A stretch of DNA of 64,000 nt from Glutamicibacter sp. MNS18 (GCF_026107515.2 NZ_JAPCHW010000001.1:434001-498000); one strand, 5' to 3'; shown: positions 8,478 through 16,466, counted from the first letter of the stretch. Made by a program: numbers and translations. Notes: a model not told the origin generated them from the letters alone.

Positions 8478-9151
8478 CGTGCCACCGCCAGTTTCTTCGA
8501 GAGCCAGGTTGTGAGCAGGCCGACCGGGATCACGATGATGACGAACCCGATGGCGAAGGTGAGGAAGATCGGGATCACGATATCCGCACGGAATTCGATC
8601 ATGGTCTTCATGACCGAGGACGCTTCGGTGGCCACCGAGCCGACGGCGGCAACCGTGGAGTTCTTGATCAAAGCGATCAACGTATTGCCCAGCGGGACAA
8701 TGGCCCCACGGAAGGCCTGGGGCAGGATGACCAGCCGGGCCGCCGGCATGAAGCTCAAGCCGATGGCGCGGGCCGCTTCGGCCTGCCCCAACGGGACGGT
8801 GTTGACACCCGAGCGGATAGCTTCGCAAACGAAGGCCGCATGGTAGAGCGCCAGGCCCATGACCGCCAGCCGGAAGAAGTTCTCATGGAACTCGCCGCCC
8901 AGGTTGAAGCCCAGCTGCCCGTAGAGGGCCAGCACACCGAACAGGATGATGATCGTCAACGGGGTGTTGCGGATGAGGTTCACATAGCTGGTGCCGATGG
9001 CCTGGAAGCTGGCGACCGGGGAGATGCGCAGCATCGCCAGGATGGTCCCCAGGACCAGGGCGCCGATGGCAGCCCAGAAAGTCAGTTGGATGTTGACCCA
9101 GAATGCACCGGGTATGTCGTATTCAGTGAATATTGTTAAATAATTCTCCAC
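8474..9151 (-). CDS. gluC: Glutamate-type ABC transporter permease GluC
   Basis: The 225-residue permease of the HisM/GlnP family has about five membrane helices and the conserved loop EAARAIGLSFMPAARLVILPQA. I place the start at the GTG at 9151, which has GAGG seven bases upstream and yields MENYLTIF; a longer in-frame reading to 9226 gives an unlikely Pro/His-rich N-terminus. It is downstream of gluB after a 143-base gap that contains a stem-loop, and it overlaps gluD by four bases. Confidence 0.9.
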   Translation of the reverse strand: MENYLTIFTEYDIPGAFWVNIQLTFWAAIGALVLGTILAMLRISPVASFQAIGTSYVNLIRNTPLTIIILFGVLALYGQLGFNLGGEFHENFFRLAVMGLALYHAAFVCEAIRSGVNTVPLGQAEAARAIGLSFMPAARLVILPQAFRGAIVPLGNTLIALIKNSTVAAVGSVATEASSVMKTMIEFRADIVIPIFLTFAIGFVIIVIPVGLLTTWLSKKLAVAR

Positions 9152-9246
9152 TGTAAGCCTCTGTCTCGATGGCCGTGGTTCGGCCAAGTGGCTAATGGGT
9201 TGGTGCCGGTGGCATGGCAACGGCACCTGGTAAACGTTTGGGTGCG

Positions 9247-9281
9247 AAAAGGGGCCAAGGGCTAGGCGCTTGACCCCTTTT
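9247..9281 (-). promoter_or_regulatory. Stem-loop between gluB and gluC
   Basis: On the minus-strand RNA, AAAAGGGGTCAAG pairs with CTTGGCCCCTTTT through a 9-base loop, with one G-U pair. It starts 14 bases after the gluB stop and precedes gluC by about 95 bases. Such an element could partly terminate transcription or protect the 3' end of the gluAB message, giving more binding protein than permease. The role is inferred. Confidence 0.6.
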
Positions 9282-9294
9282 CACATGCCGGTGG

Positions 9295-10122
9295 CTAGGC
9301 GCAGGAATCGCCCAGGGTCGGCGGGTTGGTGTCGGGGTTCGGGGTGTAACCGGTACCCTCGGTGTTCGCGTTCAGGGCCTCTTCCCAGGCCCCGGAGTCG
9401 ATCATCTTGGTGATGGCGGCGTTGATGTCAGCGCACTTGTCGGTTCCCTCGGGCAGGCCCACACCGTAGTTCTCCTCGGTGAACGGTGCACCGGTGACCT
9501 TGAACTTGCCCTGGTAGGCAGGCTGGGCAGCCAGGCCGGCCAGGATGATGTCATCGGTGGTTACCGCGTCGATGGTCCCCCCGCTCATCTGGGTGACACA
9601 TTCCGCGTAGCCCGGAAGTTCCTGCAGGTTGGTGTTCTCAGCGTAGGCGTCCTTGACCTTCTGCGCAGAGGTTGAACCGGTGACCGAACACAGGGTCTTG
9701 CCGTTCAGGTCCTCCGGACCGGAGATGTCCGAATCGTTGGCGACCAGCAGGTCCTGGCCGGCGACGAAGTACGGACCGGCGAAGTCAACGACCTGGTTGC
9801 GTTCATCGGTGATGGAGTAGGTCGCGAAGATCATGTCGACCTGGTTGTTCTGCAGCATGGTTTCGCGGTTGGCCGACGGGGCCGAGACCCATTCGATGTT
9901 CTCGTCGGTGTACCCCAGTTCGTTGGCGACGTACTTGGCCACATCGACGTCGAAGCCGGTGTAGTTATCGCCGTCCTTGAAGCCCAGGCCCGGCTGGTCG
10001 AACTTGATGCCGATGCGGATGGTGTCGCCGTCGGCGTCACCACCGGATCCGCCACATGAAGTCAGGGCCAGTGCGGCAACGGCGGCCATGGCGGCTACGG
10101 TGCCAAAACGGGTCTTACGCAT
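9295..10122 (-). CDS. gluB: Glutamate-binding lipoprotein of the ABC importer
   Basis: The 275-residue extracytoplasmic solute-binding protein has a lipoprotein signal peptide (MRKTRFGTVAAMAAVAALAL) ending in a TSC lipobox with C23 as the lipidation site. The mature part is of the bacterial type 3 binding-protein family, with DVAKYVANELGY, MIFATYSITDER and an SVTGSTSAQKVK segment that fits amino-acid carboxylate binding. It delivers the substrate to GluCD. It is 28 bases downstream of gluA and is followed by a stem-loop. Ligand specificity (glutamate) is by operon context. Confidence 0.9.
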   Translation of the reverse strand: MRKTRFGTVAAMAAVAALALTSCGGSGGDADGDTIRIGIKFDQPGLGFKDGDNYTGFDVDVAKYVANELGYTDENIEWVSAPSANRETMLQNNQVDMIFATYSITDERNQVVDFAGPYFVAGQDLLVANDSDISGPEDLNGKTLCSVTGSTSAQKVKDAYAENTNLQELPGYAECVTQMSGGTIDAVTTDDIILAGLAAQPAYQGKFKVTGAPFTEENYGVGLPEGTDKCADINAAITKMIDSGAWEEALNANTEGTGYTPNPDTNPPTLGDSCA

Positions 10123-10150
10123 ATTTCCTCCTGTTTGGTGCGAGTTTGTG

Positions 10151-10924
10151 TCAGTGGTTTGTGATCAGCTTGCCCAGGAAATCCTTGGCACGATCGGTCT
10201 GTGGATTGGTGAAGAACTCGTTCGGCGGTGCCTGTTCCACGATCTTCCCGTCGGCCATGAAGATCACCCGATCGGCCGCCTTGCGAGCGAAGCCCATCTC
10301 GTGGGTGACCACCAGCATGGTCATGCCTTCCTTGGCCAGACCCACCATGGTGTCGAGTACCTCATTGATCATTTCCGGGTCCAGCGCACTGGTCGGCTCG
10401 TCAAAGAGCATCACCTTGGGTTTCATGGCCAAGGCGCGTGCGATCGCCACGCGCTGCTGCTGGCCACCGGAGAGCTGTGCAGGCAATTTACCTGCCTGGT
10501 TGGCAACTCCAACACGTTCAAGCAGCTGCATGGCCAGCTTGTCGGCCTCGGACTTCTTCATGCCCTTGACCTTGATCGGGCCCAGGGTCACGTTCTCCAA
10601 GATGGTCTTGTGCGCGAAGAGGTTGAAGGACTGGAAAACCATCCCGACATCGGCACGCAGGGTGGCCAGGGCCTTGCCTTCCTCCGGCAACGTCTTGCCG
10701 TCGATCTTGATGCTTCCATCATCGATGGTTTCCAGGCGGTTGATCGCACGGCACAAGGTGGACTTGCCAGAGCCCGATGGGCCGAGGATCACGACTACTT
10801 CGCCCTTGGGGACCTGAAGGTTGATGTCGTTGAGGACATGCAGGGCGCCGTAATGTTTGTTGACCTTAGTCAGTTCGACAATCGGGCCGTTATATGAAGA
10901 TTGAGTGGCGTGATCTCTTTTCAT
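10151..10924 (-). CDS. gluA: Glutamate-type ABC transporter ATP-binding protein GluA
   Basis: The 257-residue polar amino-acid ATPase shows Walker A GPSGSGKST, the Q-loop VFQSFNLF, the signature LSGGQQQR, Walker B VMLFDEPTSALD and the switch histidine VTHEMGFA. It energises GluCD. It is the first gene of the unit, so the operon promoter should lie just upstream, where the minus strand has GATAATGT about nine bases before the ATG. No strong ribosome binding site is visible. The annotated start gives an N-terminal extension of about 15 residues before the ATPase core; an internal start cannot be excluded. Confidence 0.93.
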   Translation of the reverse strand: MKRDHATQSSYNGPIVELTKVNKHYGALHVLNDINLQVPKGEVVVILGPSGSGKSTLCRAINRLETIDDGSIKIDGKTLPEEGKALATLRADVGMVFQSFNLFAHKTILENVTLGPIKVKGMKKSEADKLAMQLLERVGVANQAGKLPAQLSGGQQQRVAIARALAMKPKVMLFDEPTSALDPEMINEVLDTMVGLAKEGMTMLVVTHEMGFARKAADRVIFMADGKIVEQAPPNEFFTNPQTDRAKDFLGKLITNH

Positions 10925-11314
10925 ACCGTAGACATTATCCGATGTGACGGTGATAACGCGATAGGGATCACCAGTAGTCAGAAGTTGTTACCTAATGGTA
11001 ATCAAAGAATCCGGCTTGACATGGCGAAAGTTTTCCGATTCAAGTATTGTGCGACCGTCGCCGGCACACTTCGCGCGGCCCGGGCGGATTCCGCGGGATC
11101 CTGCGGGAATTCCGGGCGTGTCTTTGCCTCCGGCACTTGTCAACCCGGCACCGGAGCGCCCCCATCCGGGTCGATGGGGGTGCCGTAGAGCCGGGATCCG
11201 GGAGTTGATCTGCAAGGACATATTGTGGCGGGAACCGTGAATGATGCCAAAACGTTTTCTAATCGGGCAGGGTGCTTCGGCCCCGGCAGGCTACCCAGCC
11301 GTTAGAGTAAAAAC
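10925..11314. other. Divergent intergenic region gluA / LOG-family gene
   Basis: This 390-base stretch shows no credible gene. It holds the presumed gluA promoter at its left end. A hairpin pairs CCCCCAT (11159-11165) with ATGGGGG (11174-11180), without a T-tract. A -10 element of the next gene lies at 11303-11308. The GC-rich middle part has no recognisable motif. Confidence 0.5.
11303..11308 (+). promoter_or_regulatory. Putative -10 element of the LOG-family gene (leaderless)
   Basis: TAGAGT is followed by six bases (aaaaac) and then the ATG at 11315. There is no Shine-Dalgarno sequence before this ATG, so the message is probably leaderless. Confidence 0.5.
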
Positions 11315-12097
11315 ATGGCTCCAAAGCGAAAGAGTGAAGAGAACGCGCAGGCCGGGGGGAAGATCCACGTCGAGGCGTCGTGGCCGGGCAAGACCCCGGG
11401 CATGCAGCTGGACCGGTATCTGCTCTCCGGCCCGCAGGAAGACTTCACACATAATGATGTCTGGCGTGTCCTTCGGATACAAAGTGAGTTCGTGTCGGGA
11501 TTCGGTGCGCTAGCCGGGATCAGTCCGGCGGTTTCCGTGTTCGGTTCGGCGCGTACCAGCGAAGACAGCCCCTACTACGAGCAGGCCGTGCGCATCGGCC
11601 AGCGCCTGGCCGAGGCCGGACTGATCACCATCACCGGAGGCGGCCCGGGTATCATGGCCGCTGCCAACAAGGGGGCCAGTGACGCCGGAGGGGTCTCGGT
11701 GGGGCTGGGTATCGAGCTGCCCTTTGAGACCGGGCTGAACCAGTGGGTCAACAAGGGCATCAACTTCCGCTACTTCTTCGTGCGTAAGACCATGTTCGTC
11801 AAGTACTCCCAGGGGTTCATCGTCCTGCCTGGCGGGTTCGGCACCCTCGATGAGCTCTTCGAGGCGTTGACCCTGGTCCAGACCGAGAAGATCACCGGGT
11901 TCCCGATCGTCCTGCTCGGCAGTGAATACTGGGGTGGCATGGTCGAATGGCTGACCCGGGTTGTGGCCGAGGAGCGGTGCATCTCGCCGAAGGACCTGAA
12001 CCTGTTCACGGTCACGGACGATCCGGATGAAGCGGTGGATATCGTGATCAGCGCCCTGATGGATTCCCGGGCAGCGACCGACGCGAAAGGGCAGTAA
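11315..12097 (+). CDS. LOG-family (TIGR00730) Rossmann-fold protein
   Basis: The 260-residue protein carries the family signatures GGGPGIMAAANKGA and PGGFGTLDELFE, with VSVFGSAR in the first strand. Family members include cytokinin-activating phosphoribohydrolases (LONELY GUY) and many AMP/nucleotide-monophosphate hydrolases of unknown physiological role; Rv1205 is the mycobacterial counterpart in a similar chromosomal place. The product is cytoplasmic, with an N-terminal charged extension of about 60 residues before the core. The stop codon shares one base with the ATG of the next gene (TAATG), indicating an operon. The biochemical role in this organism is not determined by sequence alone. 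Confidence 0.88.
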   Translation: MAPKRKSEENAQAGGKIHVEASWPGKTPGMQLDRYLLSGPQEDFTHNDVWRVLRIQSEFVSGFGALAGISPAVSVFGSARTSEDSPYYEQAVRIGQRLAEAGLITITGGGPGIMAAANKGASDAGGVSVGLGIELPFETGLNQWVNKGINFRYFFVRKTMFVKYSQGFIVLPGGFGTLDELFEALTLVQTEKITGFPIVLLGSEYWGGMVEWLTRVVAEERCISPKDLNLFTVTDDPDEAVDIVISALMDSRAATDAKGQ

Positions 12098-12444
12098 TGC
12101 CATTTATGCTCATAGCCCTGGCCCTCCTGATTTGCGCTGCCGCGGCCTTCTTCCTGACCATGCTCAGGAAACCGGCGCAACCGGTGGGCAAGCACTTTTC
12201 GGTACCGCGCGAACCGGTCAGCGGCCTGATCGAGCCCGAGGCCTCGCTGCCGCCGGTCCTCCTGCCTGTCCAGCCCTCACGCGCCGATGTGGACGCCGTA
12301 AGGTTCTCCATCGGCCTGCGCGGTTACCGCTGTGATCAGGTCGATGACGTCCTGGACCGGCTCGCCGGGCGGATCGAAGAGCTGGAAAATAAGATTCGTG
12401 ACATCGAATCACGGCGTGTGATTAGCGACACGAGCGAAAATTAG
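12097..12444 (+). CDS. Membrane-anchored DivIVA-domain protein
   Basis: The 115-residue product has an N-terminal membrane helix (residues 1-21) followed by a Pro-rich linker. From about residue 68 comes a short DivIVA-like motif, VRFSIGLRGYRCDQVDDVLDRL, with a coiled-coil continuation. DivIVA motifs of this kind bind or mimic polar scaffold proteins in Actinobacteria. The domain is short compared with true DivIVA/Wag31. It is translationally linked to the LOG gene by a one-base overlap. Its role in cell-pole or cell-wall organisation is an inference from the motif. Confidence 0.75.
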   Translation: MPFMLIALALLICAAAAFFLTMLRKPAQPVGKHFSVPREPVSGLIEPEASLPPVLLPVQPSRADVDAVRFSIGLRGYRCDQVDDVLDRLAGRIEELENKIRDIESRRVISDTSEN

Positions 12445-12576
12445 GAATAATGGTGACTAAGAGTCTCCAAATCAACTAGGTAATCCCAGCTGATTGAACG
12501 GGCGTAAGGATGACCGTGTGCACGAATCCCAATGGGGAGAAATGCGCTGCGGTCACTGACGAAGGGAACAACTTAC

Positions 12577-12744
12577 ATGGCGGCGATGAAGCCACGCACC
12601 GGTGATGGGCCAATGGAAGTCACCAAGGAAGGTCGAAGCTTGATCCTACGCCTGCCGATTGACGGCGGCGGTCGCCTGGTGGTCGAGCTGAATGCGGCCG
12701 AGGCTGCCGAGTTGCGCAACTGTCTCGTGGACGTCACCGAATAG
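12577..12744 (+). CDS. DUF3117 protein
   Basis: The 55-residue protein is a typical DUF3117 member: MAAMKPRTGDGPMEVTKEGR at the start and LPIDGGGRLVVEL in the middle, ending NCLVDVTE. This small family (Rv1211 in M. tuberculosis) is nearly universal in Actinobacteria and has no established function. I start at the ATG at 12577, preceded by AAGGGA, although the frame is open from 12532. A perfect terminator hairpin follows seven bases after the stop codon. It lies in the same neighbourhood (LOG gene, DUF3117, O-methyltransferase, sigE) as in mycobacteria. Confidence 0.9.
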   Translation: MAAMKPRTGDGPMEVTKEGRSLILRLPIDGGGRLVVELNAAEAAELRNCLVDVTE

Positions 12745-12750
12745 GACTAC

Positions 12751-12780
12751 GTAAAGGGCCGGCTTCTGCCGGCCCTTTAC
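12751..12780. terminator. Perfect terminator hairpin between DUF3117 and the O-methyltransferase gene
   Basis: GTAAAGGGCCGGC and GCCGGCCCTTTAC form a perfect 13-bp stem around a TTCT loop. The outer AAA/TTT ends allow it to work in both directions between convergent genes. Confidence 0.85.
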
Positions 12781-12787
12781 CATTTAT

Positions 12788-12839
12788 CCCGGAACACCCG
12801 GAACACCCGGAACACCCGGAACACCCGGAACACCCGGCA
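12788..12839. repeat. Short tandem repeat, unit CCCGGAACA
   Basis: Five perfect copies of the 9-base unit lie head to tail at 12788-12832, followed by a partial copy (CCCGGCA). The tract lies in the gap between a terminator and the 3' end of the O-methyltransferase gene and is not translated in any likely gene. A tract of this kind is prone to slippage. Confidence 0.9.
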
Positions 12840-12873
12840 CCGCCCGCGGCGCGCTGTGCCGTCTCTGGTGCGG

Positions 12874-13518
12874 CTAGGGCGTGTTGCTGGCGATGAACAG
12901 TCCCTGTTCGGTGGGCAGCAGGTGGCAGAGCATCTTCGGGTCTTCGCGCAGCATCCGCATGGCATCGCGCATCGCCACCGTGGAGGGTTTGCGCACCGCC
13001 GGCTTGGCCAGCCGGTGCTCGTCGAAGGCGTTGCCGATCACGATCATGCCGCGGGTGCCGATCAGGCGTTTGGCCTCGGCCACATAGTCCAGCAGGTTCC
13101 CATGGCCCGCATCGAAGAGCACCATGTCGTAGGCCCCGTCGGTCAGCCGACCCAGGACGGTGGCCGCCCGTTCGGTGATGATCCGTGCCCGGGCCCCGAG
13201 GATCCGGTCCTCGCGTAGGGCCTCGCGCAGCGCACTGACATGCTCCAGATCGCTTTCAATGGCCGTCAGGGTCCCGGTGCCTCCCATGCCGCGAAGGATG
13301 GCCAGCGAGGAGACACCCACCCCGGCGCCGATCTGCACCACGCTACGCGGTCGGTAGAGCATGCAGATCAGTTCCAGCAGCGAGCGGCCGGCCGGATCGA
13401 TCGTGCGCACCCCCAGTTCCCGGGCCCGCTGGCGAGCATGCTCCAGGACCTCGTCTTCGGTCACGGAGTTCTGGGCGTGGGCCCAGCTGGCGAACAGCTC
13501 GGTATTCAGCGTAGGCAT
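12874..13518 (-). CDS. SAM-dependent O-methyltransferase
   Basis: The 214-residue class I methyltransferase of the CCoAOMT-like family has the SAM-binding loop VVQIGAGVGVSSLAIL (motif I), an acidic residue after the second strand (AIESD) and YDMVLFDAGHGN (motif IV region). It corresponds to Rv1220c, which lies divergent from sigE in mycobacteria, as here. The substrate is unknown. GAGGAA lies about nine bases before the ATG at 13518. Downstream is a short tandem repeat and a shared terminator. Confidence 0.88.
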   Translation of the reverse strand: MPTLNTELFASWAHAQNSVTEDEVLEHARQRARELGVRTIDPAGRSLLELICMLYRPRSVVQIGAGVGVSSLAILRGMGGTGTLTAIESDLEHVSALREALREDRILGARARIITERAATVLGRLTDGAYDMVLFDAGHGNLLDYVAEAKRLIGTRGMIVIGNAFDEHRLAKPAVRKPSTVAMRDAMRMLREDPKMLCHLLPTEQGLFIASNTP

Positions 13519-13607
13519 GGGATCTGTTCCTCAATCGTTAGTAGCGGCCATCGTCCATGTTATCGCCCTTTGCCGGTGTGGTGCGGGAGGCCTAACTGGG
13601 GGCGGCG

Positions 13608-14276
13608 ATGCAGAGGATTCTTAGCTTCCGCTCAGCTGAAGGCGGCAGACTAGTAGACGTGAGTGATACGCAGAGTCAAGTAGTTGGCACCGCCCCGGTG
13701 GATCTGACCCCGACGTGGGATGAACTGGTGCGGGAACACGGCGACCGGATTTACCGTCTGGCCTACCGGCTGACCGGTAACCGCCAGGATGCCGAGGACC
13801 TGTCGCAGGAGGCCTTTGTCCGCGCCTTCAAGGCCCTTGACCAGTACACCCCGGGCACCTTGGGTGGCTGGCTGCACCGGATCACCACGAACCTGTTCCT
13901 GGATTCCGCGCGCCGGCGCTCCAGGATCCGTTTCGACCGGTTCGCCGAGGATGCCGAGGAGCGGATCGTGGGCACCCTGACAGGTCCGGAACGCGGATTC
14001 GAATTCAACAACCTCGACATCGATGTGCAGGAGGCGCTCAAGGCGCTGGCCCCGGACTTCCGTGCCGCGATCGTGCTCTGCGACCTGGAAGGGTATTCCT
14101 ACGAAGAGGTGTCCCGGGTTCTGGGCATCAAGCTGGGCACCGTGCGTTCCCGGATCCACCGCGGACGGGCCATGCTGCGTGACGCGCTGGCACACCGCGA
14201 TCCGGCCAACAGCAAGGCCCCGCTGACCGTATCGCTGCCCCGCATTGCCGGCAAGATCCTGCCCTCGGCAGGGTAG
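13608..14276 (+). CDS. sigE: ECF sigma factor, SigE type
   Basis: The 222-residue sigma-70 group 4 factor contains region 2 (YRLAYRLTGNRQDAEDLSQE, then GWLHRITTNLFLDSARR) at about residues 45-110 and region 4 (YSYEEVSRVLGIKLGTVRSRIHRGR) near 170-195. The call SigE rests on sequence type and on its place between the O-methyltransferase gene and tatB. The start is uncertain: the ATG at 13608 or a GTG at 13659, which would remove 17 residues. In M. tuberculosis the anti-sigma gene rseA and htrA sit between sigE and tatB; here only 74 bases separate sigE from tatB. It probably responds to envelope stress, by analogy. Confidence 0.88.
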   Translation: MQRILSFRSAEGGRLVDVSDTQSQVVGTAPVDLTPTWDELVREHGDRIYRLAYRLTGNRQDAEDLSQEAFVRAFKALDQYTPGTLGGWLHRITTNLFLDSARRRSRIRFDRFAEDAEERIVGTLTGPERGFEFNNLDIDVQEALKALAPDFRAAIVLCDLEGYSYEEVSRVLGIKLGTVRSRIHRGRAMLRDALAHRDPANSKAPLTVSLPRIAGKILPSAG

Positions 14277-14314
14277 CGCCATACAGCGCAGGCTCGCCCG
14301 CCCGGGCGCCGCGC

Positions 14315-14344
14315 TTAGAACATCGGTGGCAGACAGGGTAATCT
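14315..14344 (+). promoter_or_regulatory. Putative tatB promoter (leaderless)
   Basis: TTAGAA (14315-14320), an 18-base spacer and TAATCT (14339-14344) are followed by six bases and the GTG start of tatB. A promoter here suggests that tatB can be transcribed separately from sigE. Confidence 0.5.
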
Positions 14345-14350
14345 TTTAGC

Positions 14351-14740
14351 GTGGAGATCTTAGGTATCAACGGCGGCGAGTTCATCATTCTCGCCATTCT
14401 CGCAGTGGTCATCCTGGGCCCGGAGAAGCTGCCGGAGTATGCCAAAAAGCTGGCGAATCTGGTCAAGGAACTGCGCCGGATGGCCAACGGTGCCCGCGAA
14501 CAACTGCGCGAGGAAGTCGGTGACGAGGTTGCCGATATGGACTGGAGCAAGCTTGACCCGCGCCAATACGATCCGCGCCGGATCATCAAGGAAGCCCTGG
14601 TTGACGAGTTCGACGAGGCCGTCAAGGCCGCCAAGTCCCCGGCGGTTCCAGCCCCGCCGGTGCGCAAATCCGTCACCCCGGTTCTCACCGAACGACTGGC
14701 ACCGGACGAGGCCGCCCCTTTTGACACCGAGGCCACCTGA
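14351..14740 (+). CDS. tatB: Twin-arginine translocase subunit TatB
   Basis: The 129-residue protein has the TatA/B architecture: one N-terminal membrane helix (GGEFIILAILAVVILGPEKLP, hinge included), then an amphipathic helix (YAKKLANLVKELRRMANG), then a long acidic cytoplasmic tail with Pro/Ala. TatB with TatC binds twin-arginine signal peptides of folded exported proteins. The identity TatB rather than TatA is suggested by the position next to sigE and mrp, as in mycobacteria, and by the long tail. Translation begins at a GTG with no ribosome binding site. The converging mrp gene starts its stop codon only 14 bases away. Confidence 0.92.
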   Translation: MEILGINGGEFIILAILAVVILGPEKLPEYAKKLANLVKELRRMANGAREQLREEVGDEVADMDWSKLDPRQYDPRRIIKEALVDEFDEAVKAAKSPAVPAPPVRKSVTPVLTERLAPDEAAPFDTEAT

Positions 14741-14754
14741 GGGCTACCGGCGAG

Positions 14755-15858
14755 CTAGAGACTCAACGGCAACGACTTGCCTGACAAGCCGCGCGGACGC
14801 CGGGTCAGTTGCGCGGCCAACTCGGTCAACGCCTGGCCCACCGCACTGTCCGGTGCGGTGAGCACCACCGGCACCCCGGAATCCGAACCGCTGCGCAGCG
14901 TCTCCTCCAACGGGATCTGCGCCATGAGCGGGGTCGGGTACCCGAGCTGTCCGGCCAATGAGGTGCTGAGGATCTGCCCTCCGCCGGAGCCGAAGATCTC
15001 CATCCGCGACCCATCGGGCAGGCGCAGGAAGCTCATGTTCTCCACCACGCCGATCACCTTCTGCTTAGTTTGCAAGGCGATGGTTCCAGCCCGTTCGGCC
15101 ACCTGCGTGGCGGTGGACTGCGGGGTGGTGATCACCAGCAGCTCGGAATTGGGCAGCAGCTGCGAGACCGAGATCGCGATATCCCCGGTGCCCGGGGGAA
15201 GATCCAGCAGCAGGATATCCAGGTCGCCGAAGTAGACGTCGGAGAGGAACTGCTCCAGTGCCCGGTGCAGCATCGGCCCGCGCCAGATCACCGGCTGGTT
15301 GCTGTCCAGGAACATGCCGATGGAGATCACCTTCACCCCGTGGGCCACCGGCGGCAGGATCATGTCATCGACCCGGGTGGGGTTCTGCGTGATCCCCATC
15401 AGGGCGGGGATGGAGAAACCGTGCACATCGGCATCGATCAGACCCACCTTCAGCCCCTGGGTGGCCATGGCCGCGGCCAGGTTCACCGTGATCGAGCTCT
15501 TTCCCACTCCGCCCTTGCCGCTGGCCACCGCGATCACGCGGGTCAGGGACTGCGGGTCGGAGAATGGGGTGCGCCGGCTGGCCAGCGAGTCGCGCAGCGC
15601 CTGGCGCTGTTCCGGGCTCATCACTCCCAGCTGCACCTGGACCGCGTCCACCCCGTCCAGCCCGGCCACGGCCCGGTGCACGTCGGCCTCGATCGTGGAG
15701 CGCAGGGGGCACCCGGCAATGGTCAGCAGCACCTTGACCACGGCCGTGCCGCCGTCCATGGTGGCCGATTCGACCATGTTCAGTTCGGTGATGGGGCGGC
15801 GTAGTTCCGGGTCGATGACCGTGGACAACGCCTGCTTCAGGATCTCGGGGGTGCTCAC
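14755..15858 (-). CDS. mrp: Mrp/ApbC-family P-loop NTPase (iron-sulfur cluster carrier)
   Basis: The 367-residue protein combines an N-terminal DUF59/MIP18 domain (PELRRPITELNMV, with GCPLR at about 49-53) and a MinD/Mrp ATPase domain. The deviant Walker A is ASGKGGVGKSS at about 112-122, followed by DADVHGFSIPALMG. Mrp/Nbp35 proteins usually carry a C-terminal CxxC that bridges a cluster between two subunits. Here the corresponding segment reads ENMSFLRLPDGSRMEIFGSGGG and has no cysteine pair. The ATG overlaps the stop of the DUF1003 gene by four bases. A cluster-carrier role is from family knowledge; the missing CxxC leaves the cluster-binding mode open. Confidence 0.9.
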   Translation of the reverse strand: MSTPEILKQALSTVIDPELRRPITELNMVESATMDGGTAVVKVLLTIAGCPLRSTIEADVHRAVAGLDGVDAVQVQLGVMSPEQRQALRDSLASRRTPFSDPQSLTRVIAVASGKGGVGKSSITVNLAAAMATQGLKVGLIDADVHGFSIPALMGITQNPTRVDDMILPPVAHGVKVISIGMFLDSNQPVIWRGPMLHRALEQFLSDVYFGDLDILLLDLPPGTGDIAISVSQLLPNSELLVITTPQSTATQVAERAGTIALQTKQKVIGVVENMSFLRLPDGSRMEIFGSGGGQILSTSLAGQLGYPTPLMAQIPLEETLRSGSDSGVPVVLTAPDSAVGQALTELAAQLTRRPRGLSGKSLPLSL

Positions 15859-16466
15859 TTGCCGCCTTGGGTGCCGTGCTGGGTGGGATTGGGGTCGACC
15901 TGCGGGATCAGCCCGGTGGCCGGTTGGCCGGATTTCCGGCGTGGGTTCTTGGCCCGCAGGTGCAGTTCCTCGCCGTCGGCTGTCTCGAGCAATTCCTCGA
16001 GCACATTGCGCAGTTCGGAGCGCACGTAGTCGCGGGTGGCCACATCCTGCATCGCCAGGCGCAGGCTGGCCAGTTCCCGGGTGAGGTACTCGGTGTCGTA
16101 GAGGTTGCGTTCGGCCCGGCTGCGGTCCTCGCTCAACGACACGCGGTCGCGGTCGTCCTGCCGGTTCTGGGCCAGCAGCAGCAACGGGGCCGCGTAGGAA
16201 GCCTGCAGCGAGAGCATCAGGGTCAGCGCGGTGAATCCCAGTGCGGCGGAGTCGAAGCGCCAGCCTTCCGGGGCCCAGGTGTTCCAGGCCAGCCAGAAGA
16301 TGCAGAAGATCGTCATGTAGACCAGGAATTGCGGGGTGCCCATGAAACGGGCGAACTTCTCGGTGGAGGAACCGAAGGCGTCGGGATTCGGGTTGAACCG
16401 GGGGAAGAGCCGGGCACGGGCCGACAATGGGGTGTCCAGGCCGCCGGTTTTACGCTGCTCGGGCAT
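15855..16466 (-). CDS. DUF1003 membrane protein
   Basis: The 203-residue product has two membrane helices, about residues 47-65 (FLVYMTIFCIFWLAWNTWA) and 75-98 (ALGFTALTLMLSLQASYAAPLLLL), the NRQDDRDR motif typical of DUF1003 immediately after them, and then a long coiled region with charged heptads. The tail is basic and proline-containing. GGAG precedes the ATG (AAAGGAGCAGCACGA). The gene lies between the MgtE-N/CBS gene and mrp on the same strand, with a four-base overlap to mrp. Function is unknown; the conserved neighbourhood with an Mg2+-transporter-like protein hints at metal or membrane homeostasis, as inference only. Confidence 0.88.
   Translation of the reverse strand: MPEQRKTGGLDTPLSARARLFPRFNPNPDAFGSSTEKFARFMGTPQFLVYMTIFCIFWLAWNTWAPEGWRFDSAALGFTALTLMLSLQASYAAPLLLLAQNRQDDRDRVSLSEDRSRAERNLYDTEYLTRELASLRLAMQDVATRDYVRSELRNVLEELLETADGEELHLRAKNPRRKSGQPATGLIPQVDPNPTQHGTQGGK

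Noticed and set aside
12788-12839. Possible CRISPR array
   Set aside because: The repeats are 9 bases long and directly adjacent without spacers, and no cas gene is present.
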